64,000 nucleotides of DNA from CAIYOL01 sp964494805. GTDB taxonomy: Bacteria > Planctomycetota > Phycisphaerae > Sedimentisphaerales > Anaerobacaceae. Of the stretch, positions 1 to 8,649 are shown one piece after another (the stretch's first letter is position 1; every line of letters starts with the position of its first letter). The DNA lies in contig CAZBST010000001.1 in NCBI GenBank assembly GCA_964494805.1, positions 310,001 through 374,000 on the forward strand, read 5' to 3'. Under the pieces are notes generated by a model. The model was given only the letters and a program-made list of their open reading frames with translations, had not been told where the DNA came from and did not search any database. The position numbers and the translations under genes were made by a program.

Positions 1-2
1 AT

Positions 3-80
3 ACGGACCTTGCAATAGCCGGGGAAAAGGCGGTAAAAAGTCGAAAAACTGATACAGTCATCGATGAATTTGACCGATAG
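3..80 (+). CDS. C-terminal fragment of an upstream gene (truncated by the window edge)
   Basis: An open frame enters from the window edge and stops at TAG (78-80). It encodes about 25 residues ending in a charged tail, VIDEFDR. The fragment is too short to name. Its position just before a prepilin suggests another pilus or secretion gene, but that is inference from context only. Confidence 0.45.
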   Translation, partial: TDLAIAGEKAVKSRKTDTVIDEFDR

Positions 81-142
81 AAGAAACGAAAAGTTAAAGG
101 TTAGGAGCTTATAATCTTAAGACATTTTTAGGAGAAATCAAA

Positions 143-556
143 ATGAAAAGCAGAAAAGGTTTTACATTGATTGAGCTGATGGTGGTCGTTCTCATTGTCG
201 GCATCCTGGCAGCGGTGGCGATTCCGATTATACGAGGCCGAATTGATTCAGCCAAGTGGTCGGAAGGAAAGGCCGCAATGGGCACCATCGCTACAGCGCT
301 GCGTGCCTATGCCGCTGAGCAGGGTTCGAGTGGAACGTATGGGGCAGTACCGTTGTCGAGGTTGGGATTCAGTGCCGGGGACCTTCACGGGACGTATTTC
401 ACGATTTCCAATTATGCGGTTTCAGCCTCGGCTTATAATCCAACGGGTGACCCTCAATTGACATTTACAATCCGGGCCACTGCACCTTCAGGCATCTCTC
501 ATCCTACTGCGGTTACACTGAATCAGGCAGGTGTTTGGGTAGAAACCAACCCGTAA
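143..556 (+). CDS. type IV prepilin / GspG-like major pseudopilin
   Basis: The 137-residue protein starts with a class III prepilin leader: MKSRKG followed by FTLIEL and a hydrophobic helix (about residues 6-28). In the family, prepilin peptidase cleaves after the Gly and methylates the new Phe; Glu+5 is present. The rest is a small globular domain of pilin size. The ATG has a good ribosome site, AGGAG at 130-134. It lies upstream of further prepilin-like genes and pilMNO, so it is likely the main subunit of this pilus or type II-like apparatus. Whether it is a T4P pilin or a T2SS pseudopilin cannot be decided from sequence alone. Confidence 0.85.
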   Translation: MKSRKGFTLIELMVVVLIVGILAAVAIPIIRGRIDSAKWSEGKAAMGTIATALRAYAAEQGSSGTYGAVPLSRLGFSAGDLHGTYFTISNYAVSASAYNPTGDPQLTFTIRATAPSGISHPTAVTLNQAGVWVETNP

Positions 557-624
557 GGTTTACTGCTACCTAATCGTTTATTTGGTTTGAGCAGGCAAGT
601 GCCTGCGAATAAGGTCTTGTTTGA

Positions 625-941
625 GTCCAGCTGAGGATACGGGATAGGGTTGTTAAACTGCCCAAATCCGCGGCGGTTGCTTTGATTGAAGTAATGGTGG
701 CTATGGCCGTTCCGGCCATAGCCATCTTGTGCTAAGGAGTACGCCTGGTGCATAATGAAGTATGCAAAGCTCTTGTGTTTCCAGCACCGGTTATTATCAG
801 AGTTTCCGTTTGCCTGATAAGATACAGGCAAATCCGCCAATTCCGGCGGGTCCTATAACGGCGCGGGTTTTTTCGATTCTGAACCAGCGATGGATTAAGA
901 ATGCTCAATACATCCGGGACAAAATTGGCTCTCTAAAATAA
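625..941 (+). pseudogene. decayed prepilin-like gene
   Basis: A frame from 625 reads into a prepilin-like signature (ALIEVMVAMAV, codons at 679-711) and then stops at TAA (733-735). No start codon or full leader is present. This resembles the AFTLIEVMLAMGI stretch of the intact gene at 1132. In another frame, 762-941 is open for 59 residues and may be the shifted remainder, though I do not recognise it. The picture fits a minor prepilin broken by a nonsense codon and a frameshift. It could also be a chance similarity over about 12 residues. Confidence 0.4.
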
Positions 942-943
942 AT

Positions 944-971
944 TTGCTTTGATAGTTTTTCGGTGTATACT
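944..971 (+). promoter_or_regulatory. sigma-70-like promoter upstream of the minor prepilin genes
   Basis: TTGCTT (944-949) and TATACT (966-971) are separated by 16 bp. The next gene start is at 1132, leaving a leader of about 150 nt. Called by eye. Confidence 0.4.
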
Positions 972-1131
972 TTAAGTAGAATCTAAATGGCTATGCCACA
1001 CCGTAAGCAGGGGGGAAAATTTCAATCTATATTCTGAGTTTCTTATATTAATTGAAGCGGAGCAATCATAGCTTTTTTAGCAGCGATGCAGGAGTCGCAG
1101 AACTTTGTTGTTTGTAAGGGTGGAAAGGGGA

Positions 1132-1677
1132 ATGATTATGACTGTTAAGCGGCCCAAATTTGCGTCGGCGTTTACTCTGATTGAGGTAATGCTGGCTATG
1201 GGCATTCTGACCATAGCTGCCTTAGGCGCTTTGAGTTATCAATATTATGCCGCCGGACACGCCCGAATAGCCCGTACACAAAGCACCGGTGTGCGCACCG
1301 CGCAGTTACTGCTCGAAGACTGGAAGAGCACCGGTGGCTCAGAAGATTATGACTTAAACGCGTTGGGACTGGGCTTTTCATCCCGCTTATTCATAGCCAG
1401 CCAATGGAGTCAGGGACACGGTGGGGGATTGGGCGCTCCCTTGCATAATGCTGCATATGCCAACACGGTTGACGGCTTTCCGATGCTGGTGACGCTCAGA
1501 TGGGAGGACGTTGCTGAAGATTCCATAGCACAGATAAAGCTGCGGCAGCTTGCTGTTATAGTGAGATTTGGAGAAATCGACACGCATGGGAATTTGACGT
1601 TTCCGGAAAGTTATCTGGAGCATATTTCATCCCTTATTTTGACTACTTATGTCCGTCTTGATTCGTCGAGCGGCTAA
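1132..1677 (+). CDS. minor prepilin (GspI/PilV-like)
   Basis: The protein has about 181 residues with a prepilin N-terminus: a basic leader, ASAFTLIEVMLAMGI and a hydrophobic helix. The cleavage position carries Ala rather than Gly before Phe, which prepilin peptidases sometimes tolerate. I start at the ATG at 1132 because GGAAAGGGG lies directly upstream; a longer frame begins at 1105 with no ribosome site. It sits 49 bp before another prepilin-like gene, as in minor pilin clusters. The family is thought to form the tip complex that primes pilus or pseudopilus assembly. Confidence 0.72.
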   Translation: MIMTVKRPKFASAFTLIEVMLAMGILTIAALGALSYQYYAAGHARIARTQSTGVRTAQLLLEDWKSTGGSEDYDLNALGLGFSSRLFIASQWSQGHGGGLGAPLHNAAYANTVDGFPMLVTLRWEDVAEDSIAQIKLRQLAVIVRFGEIDTHGNLTFPESYLEHISSLILTTYVRLDSSSG

Positions 1678-1726
1678 AAATACAAAATTCGACATTCGGA
1701 TTTATGCAAGATACGAGGTGCGAGAT

Positions 1727-2398
1727 ATGGGACACAAATTCCGTTCTGGTATTAGTATGGTCGAGCTGGCTATTGCTATGGCCATCAGCTTGATACTTGT
1801 GTTGACGATGGGGAGCTTAATTGTTAGTGGCAATAGGACCTGGCAGCAAGCCTACGATTCTGCCAACAAGGAAATAAAGCAGGATGCGGACGCAGTTACG
1901 ATGGCATTCGGTAGTATGGGAAGAAGGGCCAACCGTCTTGGTTACGTAATCTATAACATAAATGGTGACACTTTTACACCCGCCGTGCCGCATACATCGA
2001 ACCCGCAGGAGGTAGTGTTTGGAAATGCGGTGGAGTTCAGATACTGGGATGTAGAGCTCGACCAGGCCGACAGCCACAAGGTGATGGATGTTACAAAGAT
2101 AGCGACAGCTTATGCTCTCTTTTATCTTATAGGCGGCGAGTTGAGGGTTGATTACGGCCCGTATCCACCGGGGGCCGTGCCGGCCGGTAGTGGTAAGAGA
2201 AATACCTCGAATATAACCACGACGGTTCTTGCGAAAAATGTTAGCACCGAACTGGGTATCGGTGCTTTCAGCCACACAACCTTAAACGGCATTGGTCAGG
2301 GGTCGGTCAGAATTAATGTTATTCTGACAGACCCCGAAGATGGTGAGAGTATCAGGGTGATGACAGCTACATTGATGCGAAATATATGGCCAAGGTAA
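1727..2398 (+). CDS. minor prepilin (GspJ/PilW-like)
   Basis: The 223-residue protein begins MGHKFRSG followed by ISMVELAIAMAISLIL, a prepilin-type helix with the conserved Glu at +5 and Gly before the cleavage site. The open frame extends upstream to 1649, overlapping the previous gene, but the ATG at 1727 is preceded by ACGAGGTG and gives a normal-length leader. The C-terminal part is a soluble domain I do not recognise. Order and size match the third minor pseudopilin of such clusters. Confidence 0.7.
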   Translation: MGHKFRSGISMVELAIAMAISLILVLTMGSLIVSGNRTWQQAYDSANKEIKQDADAVTMAFGSMGRRANRLGYVIYNINGDTFTPAVPHTSNPQEVVFGNAVEFRYWDVELDQADSHKVMDVTKIATAYALFYLIGGELRVDYGPYPPGAVPAGSGKRNTSNITTTVLAKNVSTELGIGAFSHTTLNGIGQGSVRINVILTDPEDGESIRVMTATLMRNIWPR

Positions 2399-2432
2399 GT
2401 ATATTTAGAAAATTGGTCGAGGGTAGGATATT

Positions 2433-4178
2433 ATGAGAAATCTAAACTCAAAACTCAAAATTCAAAACCGTCCCCTTTCCTTCATCCGAAGCAGGCATGG
2501 GGGCTCAGTAATTGTTCTGGCTGTTATATCTTTGGTTGTTTTGGCGGCTTTGGGAGTGGGCCTGTTGACCGTCGCTTACGGAGTCAGACACAGAGCAATC
2601 ATGCTGAGGAACGAGGCGGCTGCGATGGTCGCTGCTGAGGCCGGTTATGAAAGGGCGATTTTCTGGATGGGCCAGCAGAAGGATATGCTAAGCGCGCTGC
2701 AGGATGCTGTGCCGGGAACCAGTGGTTCACTGGTTTTCCCGGACGGTGATTGTGATTATCAAATTCAGCTTTTTACATTTGCCGGAAGCCGTCCCATTTA
2801 CAGGGTTATATCCGACGGCCATAGTGGTAATTTTAACAGGACGGTGGATGTTCTTGTGCTTCAGGCGGCGAGCGGCTGGGATATGGGGATGTCAAGGGTT
2901 CTATGCGGAGGTACCAGCACTATGGAGGTATACTTCGCTTCCAATGAAATAATTGACCTGCCGCTGCACATTAACAATCTACATGACCATCCGGATTACA
3001 GGGACATTTATATAACGGGCAGCCCGGAATTTTTACAAGCTGTAGCTATGGGTGAGTCAAGATATACTACTGGTGGCGCGGATAAATACGCATCCGTGAT
3101 GGGGCTTTTCGACAACGGGATTTATTTTGACCAGCCTGACAGCAGAATAACAGACGAAGCTTCCATTCAGACCAAGGTCAATCGCTTCAAAAACAGCACG
3201 AAAAACCAATACAGGTTCACGCCGGCGGCGGGTGCTCCGGTTGGCAGTCCTCACGCTGCTGTTCAGCTTGAATTTTTTGTCGAAGACGGTGTTGGTAAAG
3301 TTCGCGTAACTAATGATTGTACGGTCAGAGGTTATCAAAGGAGCAGTGATTATAGGACATTGGATTTTAAAATCGAGCCCGACAGCGATGGGAAACGGTC
3401 TGAAAGGTATGATATTTACGCCTATCATTTTATGCCTGATGGCGGCCAGAGAACCGTCGTACCGATAGAGGAAACGTATGTCTCGCAATCATTTGGCGGG
3501 GTGGAATCCGAACCTGGCGGTCAGATTTTTGTTAACGGCAATGTAATTATTGGTGGTGATGAAACCGCCTACAATGGTGACCAGGTGGTAAAAGGTAAAA
3601 TTACCGTCACAGCAACCGGCAATATCTGGGTTGCTGACTCTGTAGTAGTTGACGGCCCACACGATGCCAATGGCAAACCAACGATGGATAATCCTAACGT
3701 CTTGGGCCTGATTGCCCAGGGTGTAGTAAAAGTTATTGACCCCGGGATATCTGGTTATCCCGCGGGTGGTGTGAATTACTATCCTGGTCCACCTGATGAA
3801 CCTGGTGGATTTAAATATGTTCCTGTTGGTCGGAGTGATAGTGCCGTGCAGGATGACCCGAACAGGCATTTGCCGGACCCGATGGTAGTGGAGGCGTCTC
3901 TGACGGTCGGCGGGGGAGGATGGGGAGCTGAAAACGTCCAATGGTACGGCTACGGCGGCAGAAAGGAAGAGAGCGGGTACCAGGACGACCTTGTTGTACG
4001 AGGCACTATTGCCGAAGCCGCGCGAGGAGTCGTTGGTTTGATTGGTGCGGATGGTTTCCTTAAACATTATTATTCGGATGAACGATTACTCGAAGGTGTT
4101 TTGCCGGGTGATATCTGGTTGAGAGGTAAATATATTCCTGCACCTGCCGGCTGGCACGATTATAGGCCAGGCAGCTAA
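2433..4178 (+). CDS. PilX/GspK-like pilus-associated protein with N-terminal helix
   Basis: The 581-residue protein has a basic N-terminus, a single hydrophobic segment (about residues 25-50, GGSVIVLAVISLVVLAALG), then a long soluble region. The N-terminal 100 residues resemble PilX/GspK-type proteins, in which the helix is followed by AAEAGYERAIFWM, a common signature. The remainder is rich in Gly, Asp and Tyr and is unassigned; it is larger than a usual PilX. The N-terminal codons are built from an A-rich stretch of the kind also seen in intergenic repeats of this window (22.56 and 34.48 kb), so the true start may lie a little downstream. It is last in the prepilin gene set. Confidence 0.6.
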   Translation: MRNLNSKLKIQNRPLSFIRSRHGGSVIVLAVISLVVLAALGVGLLTVAYGVRHRAIMLRNEAAAMVAAEAGYERAIFWMGQQKDMLSALQDAVPGTSGSLVFPDGDCDYQIQLFTFAGSRPIYRVISDGHSGNFNRTVDVLVLQAASGWDMGMSRVLCGGTSTMEVYFASNEIIDLPLHINNLHDHPDYRDIYITGSPEFLQAVAMGESRYTTGGADKYASVMGLFDNGIYFDQPDSRITDEASIQTKVNRFKNSTKNQYRFTPAAGAPVGSPHAAVQLEFFVEDGVGKVRVTNDCTVRGYQRSSDYRTLDFKIEPDSDGKRSERYDIYAYHFMPDGGQRTVVPIEETYVSQSFGGVESEPGGQIFVNGNVIIGGDETAYNGDQVVKGKITVTATGNIWVADSVVVDGPHDANGKPTMDNPNVLGLIAQGVVKVIDPGISGYPAGGVNYYPGPPDEPGGFKYVPVGRSDSAVQDDPNRHLPDPMVVEASLTVGGGGWGAENVQWYGYGGRKEESGYQDDLVVRGTIAEAARGVVGLIGADGFLKHYYSDERLLEGVLPGDIWLRGKYIPAPAGWHDYRPGS

Positions 4179-4648
4179 TAGTTAGCGGATAAATTATAGT
4201 GGATTGCGGATAGAAAAGGAGGTTTCTTGCCTTGTGATCCGCAGGACACCTTAACGGTTGAACCCAGAAACTATACGCTATTAAACCCTACGACCTATAA
4301 CTTTTCAAAAGCTCGCCTTTAAATTTCTTGCGGTTGCTCGATTTTGCAAGCTTTGCTGCAAACGGGACTTGTTGGATGTTTGAAGCTTTTATCTGCGACT
4401 TAAACTCACAATATTTATAGGACCTCACACGCCAAAATCACGACACTAACCTGCGAAGACCATCGCGTAGTAATTTCTAAGTAAAACACCCACTTTTTTA
4501 AGCCGATGAAGGAATATGTGTTATGCGTTCGGAGTGGGATTATGACTGTATTGTGGGAAGGAGAGGGCTCTATTCTGAGATTTTTTGTCTGGCACCTGTT
4601 GAGCTTATGCTCACGCCTAATAGGTGTTAGGGTTCGGTTGAAGGATTT
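4179..4648. other. intergenic stretch before pilM
   Basis: No convincing coding region or clear promoter was found in these 470 bases. Near the end lies a palindromic repeat listed separately (4593-4626). An untranslated leader for the pilM operon is likely here. Confidence 0.4.
4593..4626. repeat. small palindromic repeat, copy A
   Basis: CACCT at the left pairs with AGGTG at the right around an inner GAGC-TTAT-GCTC stem-loop. About 21 of 28 central bases match a second copy at 44968-44995. Both copies end 20-35 bp before a start codon. Confidence 0.45.
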
Positions 4649-5752
4649 ATGAATTTAGATTGGAAACGATTATTTAACCTTTCGGTCGAAGGTATCAAGA
4701 ACCTGGATTGGAGACGATTACTTAATCTTGAGGAAACACAGGTCTTGGGGCTTGATATTGGTTCTTCTGCGGTCAGAATAATCCAGCTGCGCAAGGACGA
4801 TGCCGGCTACGTTGTTACTGCAGCCGGCATATCTGACATTGCAAATGGAACGGAAACTAATCAGAAGCAAAAAGAAATAAACATCGTCAAGGCAATTAAC
4901 GAATGCCTTCAGTCAACCGGTGTTCAGACGCGATTTGCTATTTGTGGTGTATGTGGACCGGAGGTCGCAGTACGCTATTTCAAGTTTCCTTCATTGCCGC
5001 CGGAAGAGGCCCAGGGAGCGATTTTGCTCGAAGCCACACAGGTTTGTCCGTTCAACATCGACGATAGTGCCGTTGATTACCAATTGGTGCCTGATGGCGA
5101 GAATAATATGTGTGGCATATTAGTGGCGGCGACAAATAAGCTGGTAGAGAAAAAGAGACGGCTTGTCAAGGAAGCATCTCTGGACTGTGTTTTGATGGAC
5201 GTTGACGGATTGGCGCTTTTGAATTGCTTCAGTGAATACGAAAAAGCCGAAGCCGGCCGAACAATAGCTATTTTGAACATCGGCAGCTCTTACACAACTT
5301 TGGCAATTATGGGGGCTAACGCTTTGCCGTTTATTCGCGATATAGCCTATGCAGGTGGGACAATCGTTAGAGAGACTGCTGCTGAAAAGGGTGTTTCAGT
5401 GGAAGCCGTCAGGAAAGCCCTGCTCGGCTGTGAGAATCCGACGGAATCCAAAATAGAGCTTGGTGACAGTTTGGAGAGGGCCTGTCAAAAATTGATTGTC
5501 GATGTAACTGAGACGTTGCGATACTACACGGCTCAAGAGAAATCAGCTGTTGTTGAAAAAATATTTGTTTGTGGTTTTGCTCCGGTCAGGGGGTTTGTCG
5601 AGTTATTGGATAGACGTCTTCCTGCCAGAACTGTGTTGTGGAATCCGTTTGAGAAGGTGTCCTGCGACGGAGACCTGAGCTGTCGAAACATTCTCAAAAA
5701 AAATGGTCCTGCGATGGTGGTGGCAGCAGGTCTTGCGATGAGGTCGGTCTGA
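4649..5752 (+). CDS. pilM: type IV pilus assembly protein PilM
   Basis: PilM is an actin-like cytoplasmic ATPase-fold protein that binds the N-terminus of PilN and links the inner-membrane alignment complex to the motor. The 367 residues show the first phosphate motif LGLDIGSSAVRIIQL (about residues 33-47) and a second one, ILNIGSSYTTLAIM, in the middle. The N-terminus is unusual: NLDWKRLFNL is repeated 18 residues later as NLDWRRLLNL before the actin-like domain. The ATG follows GAAGGA. pilN begins one base after the stop, so they are translationally coupled. Confidence 0.88.
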   Translation: MNLDWKRLFNLSVEGIKNLDWRRLLNLEETQVLGLDIGSSAVRIIQLRKDDAGYVVTAAGISDIANGTETNQKQKEINIVKAINECLQSTGVQTRFAICGVCGPEVAVRYFKFPSLPPEEAQGAILLEATQVCPFNIDDSAVDYQLVPDGENNMCGILVAATNKLVEKKRRLVKEASLDCVLMDVDGLALLNCFSEYEKAEAGRTIAILNIGSSYTTLAIMGANALPFIRDIAYAGGTIVRETAAEKGVSVEAVRKALLGCENPTESKIELGDSLERACQKLIVDVTETLRYYTAQEKSAVVEKIFVCGFAPVRGFVELLDRRLPARTVLWNPFEKVSCDGDLSCRNILKKNGPAMVVAAGLAMRSV

Positions 5753-5753
5753 T

Positions 5754-6395
5754 ATGTTCACGATAGACTTATTAAAGGGAGAGGGTATCCCGATGAAAAG
5801 CGGGCCTTGGGGCTTAGTTATCATCGCCACGGCGTTTGCAGTGCCCGTTTTTGTCGCAATGATGATGCTCGGGTTTTATCTGAGTGACAGAATTATCGTC
5901 TCAGAGAGGAAGCAGGCAATAGTTAATTACGAAGGATATATTGGCAAAATGTCGGATGCTGTGGAGCTGCAGGAATCATTCGAAAAGGAGAAAAACAGTA
6001 TAAATAACTGTTTATCAGAAGCCTTATCATCTGCCAGCAGGCACACTCAATGGTCGCCTATTCTGGCGACTGTGGTAGAGAATATGCCCGATTCAATGGT
6101 CTTGACCAGACTTGAGGTAAAGCAGTACTCTGTGAGCAAAAAGGTTCCCCAGCAGGATGACCCCAACAAAACGATTGACGTTAGTGTTCCGGCGAACACA
6201 TTGCAGATGAGTGTTAGTGGAAGGTTGCAGGCCGACAATGACAAAGCAGTCAAGGATTTCAAGGATCGTCTTCGTCTTTCAACTTTGCTTGCACCGAAGC
6301 TTGAAGATATCGTAATTTCGCAAAAAACCGACACTTTTGAGGGACAGGAAGTTGTCTCTTATGATATAGACTGTATTTTCAAACCGGAGTTGTAG
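5754..6395 (+). CDS. pilN: type IV pilus inner-membrane protein PilN-like
   Basis: The protein has 213 residues with a short cytoplasmic N-terminus, one membrane segment at about residues 20-46, a coiled-coil stretch, then a ferredoxin-like periplasmic domain. This is the bitopic layout of PilN. It is identified mainly by position between pilM and a PilO-like gene. In the family, PilN pairs with PilO across the inner membrane. The first 12 residues lack the well-known INLLP motif in exact form (FTIDLLKGEGIP), so the assignment is by architecture and synteny. Confidence 0.75.
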   Translation: MFTIDLLKGEGIPMKSGPWGLVIIATAFAVPVFVAMMMLGFYLSDRIIVSERKQAIVNYEGYIGKMSDAVELQESFEKEKNSINNCLSEALSSASRHTQWSPILATVVENMPDSMVLTRLEVKQYSVSKKVPQQDDPNKTIDVSVPANTLQMSVSGRLQADNDKAVKDFKDRLRLSTLLAPKLEDIVISQKTDTFEGQEVVSYDIDCIFKPEL

Positions 6396-6404
6396 TAGGT
6401 TTTT

Positions 6405-6980
6405 ATGAAATCAGTTTACAAAGAATATTTTACGAAAGTAGCTTTAGTATGGGTGGGTTGCTTTATATTGTTTGTCTTTGTCTATATGCTTGTGTTGGCA
6501 CCGCAGAAAAACAGCAAAGAGCAGCTCGAAAAGCAGCTCGAGGGGAAAAAACAGATTTACAATTCCGCACTAAAAGCAACGCAGAAGGAGACCCAGATTC
6601 AATTGAAGAAACAAATCGAACATTTGCGGAATAAATTGAAGGATTTTGTTATTAATTTCGAAGATTCGACTGATGTAACATTCGATATAAGTCAAATTGC
6701 TAACGCGAAAGAAGTTACTTCATTTAGCATTGAAACCAGTAAAAGGGACATTAGCAGAGCCCCGACAATGTCTGATAAATACATATTCGAGAGTCACATT
6801 GATATTAGCTTCTCCACGGCGGATTTTAACCAATTTGCTGCCCTATTAAACGAGCTGGAGAGACATCGGCCGGTCATCTTTGTGGATAGCTTTGCAATAA
6901 CTCGCTCATACAGGGGCGGTTCAGACCGTGAGGTGAATATGACTTTGGCGGTTCTTGTCAGAAAGATACAGGACGGTTAA
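6405..6980 (+). CDS. pilO: type IV pilus inner-membrane protein PilO-like
   Basis: The protein has 191 residues with one membrane helix (about 11-32), then a long charged coiled coil (about 35-85, rich in Lys, Gln and Glu) and a small alpha/beta domain. This is the bitopic layout expected of PilO, the partner of PilN in the alignment subcomplex. It starts 9 bases after pilN. Confidence 0.72.
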   Translation: MKSVYKEYFTKVALVWVGCFILFVFVYMLVLAPQKNSKEQLEKQLEGKKQIYNSALKATQKETQIQLKKQIEHLRNKLKDFVINFEDSTDVTFDISQIANAKEVTSFSIETSKRDISRAPTMSDKYIFESHIDISFSTADFNQFAALLNELERHRPVIFVDSFAITRSYRGGSDREVNMTLAVLVRKIQDG

Positions 6981-7012
6981 AAGAGTTGGTAAGTTTCCGG
7001 GGTAAAGTAAAA

Positions 7013-7840
7013 ATGAGAACAATAACGATAGCGAATCAGAAAGGTGGTTGTGGCAAGACAACTACCGCGGTGAACCTTGCTGCTGCCTTTGCCTGGAGAG
7101 GCAAGAGGACACTGATAATTGACCTTGACCCGCAGGGCCACGCCACGCTGGGAGTTGGTCATAACCCTGAAACCTTTGACAAGACCATTTATCATGCCCT
7201 TAGCGATGCGCTAATTCCAATCTCCAAAATTATAACAAAAACCAGAATTAATGGGCTTGATCTGGCGCCAAGCAATATCCTGCTTTCGGGAGCCGAGCTC
7301 GAATTGGCCGAGGTAGTCGAAAAAGAATTAGTCTTAAGCAAGCAGCTCAGAACAATAAGCAGCGAATATGAAATGTGTGTTATTGACTGTCCACCTTCGG
7401 TAGGCCTGTTGACGCTCAATGCACTTGTTGCCGGCACTGATGTTGTTGTGCCTGTTCAGGTTAATTATTATGCGATGGAAGGTTTGAAACAACTGTTCGA
7501 GACCGCGAACATTATTAGAACACATTTCTACCCTTGTGATGTGAAAATCCTGGGCTTGTTACTGACTTTTGTTGAAGACAGGATTATTTTCAGTAAGCAG
7601 ATTCAACAGCAAATGCGGGAGTTCTTTGGCGATTTAGTATTTGATGCGGTTATTCATAGGAATGTGAGGTTGGCTGAGGCCCCAAGTACTGGCGAGCCTA
7701 TTTTGACTTACGATACTAAAAGCAGGGGTGCTGTAGAGTATATGGCTTTGGCTGATGAAATAATCAATGGCAAAGCTTTGGCTAAGGAGATAAGCAACGG
7801 CGGAGCTTTGGTTGAGGAGACGGGCAATGTCGGAATATAA
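7013..7840 (+). CDS. ParA/Soj-family ATPase embedded in the pilus operon
   Basis: The protein has about 275 residues with the deviant Walker A motif KGGCGKTT at residues 10-17, the DLDPQGH motif and the IDCPPS motif, all diagnostic of ParA/MinD ATPases. These proteins dimerise on ATP and bind nonspecific DNA or membranes to position cargo. No ParB or parS is seen nearby. Its place between pilO and the pilP-like gene suggests polar placement or number control of the apparatus, as with other ParA-like proteins of surface machines; this is inference. The C-terminus adds a short repeat (NGKALAKEI, NGGALVEE). I start at the ATG at 7013 rather than the TTG at 6986 because family members begin 1-3 residues before the TIANQKGG strand. 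Confidence 0.85.
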   Translation: MRTITIANQKGGCGKTTTAVNLAAAFAWRGKRTLIIDLDPQGHATLGVGHNPETFDKTIYHALSDALIPISKIITKTRINGLDLAPSNILLSGAELELAEVVEKELVLSKQLRTISSEYEMCVIDCPPSVGLLTLNALVAGTDVVVPVQVNYYAMEGLKQLFETANIIRTHFYPCDVKILGLLLTFVEDRIIFSKQIQQQMREFFGDLVFDAVIHRNVRLAEAPSTGEPILTYDTKSRGAVEYMALADEIINGKALAKEISNGGALVEETGNVGI

Positions 7841-8609
7841 AGCAGGGTTGCACAAGCAAGTCTCGGCCATTTTTAATGGTGTGTCGTTTCCTAAAAACGA
7901 TATCACACAGCAGCCCTCTCTTGCGCCTGCACCGGGGCATCAGGATTATAGTGCTCCAAAACCATCTGCATCGGAGTCACCCACTCAAAAACTGCCTGTT
8001 CCGAGTCATATGACTCCCACGAAGCCGAAACCCGAACAGCCGGCTTCGCAGCCGCCGCCAGAAGCAGCCCCGGCCAAACAATCTAAAGTCGATGCCACTA
8101 TGAAAGCAGTCATAAAAGTTGCAGAGCAAATCCCCTGGCGGCGGGCCCTGGAGCAGATTAAGAAAAGGCTTTCTGCGACAAAATTTGGAGTTATTACCAC
8201 AAGGCAAAAGATGATGGTGGTATTGGCTCCGGTTCTCTTTATTGTCTTAATTTTCTTGTTTATTAGAGCCTTTAGTGCTCCTTCGCAAAAAATAACCGGG
8301 CTTGAGACATCCGAGTCAGTAGAGGCCGTTGCTGCCGGTCATAGTAAAGTTGAGTGGCAGCTTCCGAGTCCCTATCCGGCAACGCTTCGTGACCCTATGC
8401 GATTCGGCTCAACTACGATCCAGACCGGGACCGGTGGACTAGTTGTGAAAGGAATTGTTTATAGCGAGGATAATCCGTCCGCGGTTATTGGCGACCAGAT
8501 AGTACACCAGGGCGATAAGGTGTTGGACGTAACCATTACGAAAATAAATGAAAATAGCGTTGAATTTGAGACAAACGGCAAAAAGTGGATACAAAATGTT
8601 CAACGGTAG
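7827..8609 (+). CDS. PilP/GspC-like inner-membrane protein
   Basis: The 260-residue protein begins with a soluble N-terminus and a Pro-rich linker (about 30-85). One membrane helix follows at 129-148, then a periplasmic C-terminal domain (about 190-260) with the sequence style GLVVKGIVYSEDNPSAVIGD and ending in a VEFETNGKKW strand. That domain resembles the homology region of GspC/PilP, which docks on the secretin N0 domain. The start overlaps the ParA gene by 14 bases and is preceded by GAGGAGACGGG. Unlike PilP it is not a lipoprotein; the cytoplasmic Pro-rich arm is unusual. It probably couples PilNO to the secretin encoded next. Confidence 0.68.
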   Translation: MSEYKAGLHKQVSAIFNGVSFPKNDITQQPSLAPAPGHQDYSAPKPSASESPTQKLPVPSHMTPTKPKPEQPASQPPPEAAPAKQSKVDATMKAVIKVAEQIPWRRALEQIKKRLSATKFGVITTRQKMMVVLAPVLFIVLIFLFIRAFSAPSQKITGLETSESVEAVAAGHSKVEWQLPSPYPATLRDPMRFGSTTIQTGTGGLVVKGIVYSEDNPSAVIGDQIVHQGDKVLDVTITKINENSVEFETNGKKWIQNVQR

Positions 8610-8649
8610 AAAAGGAGTTGCTTAACAACTGACCCGGAAAGGAACCATT

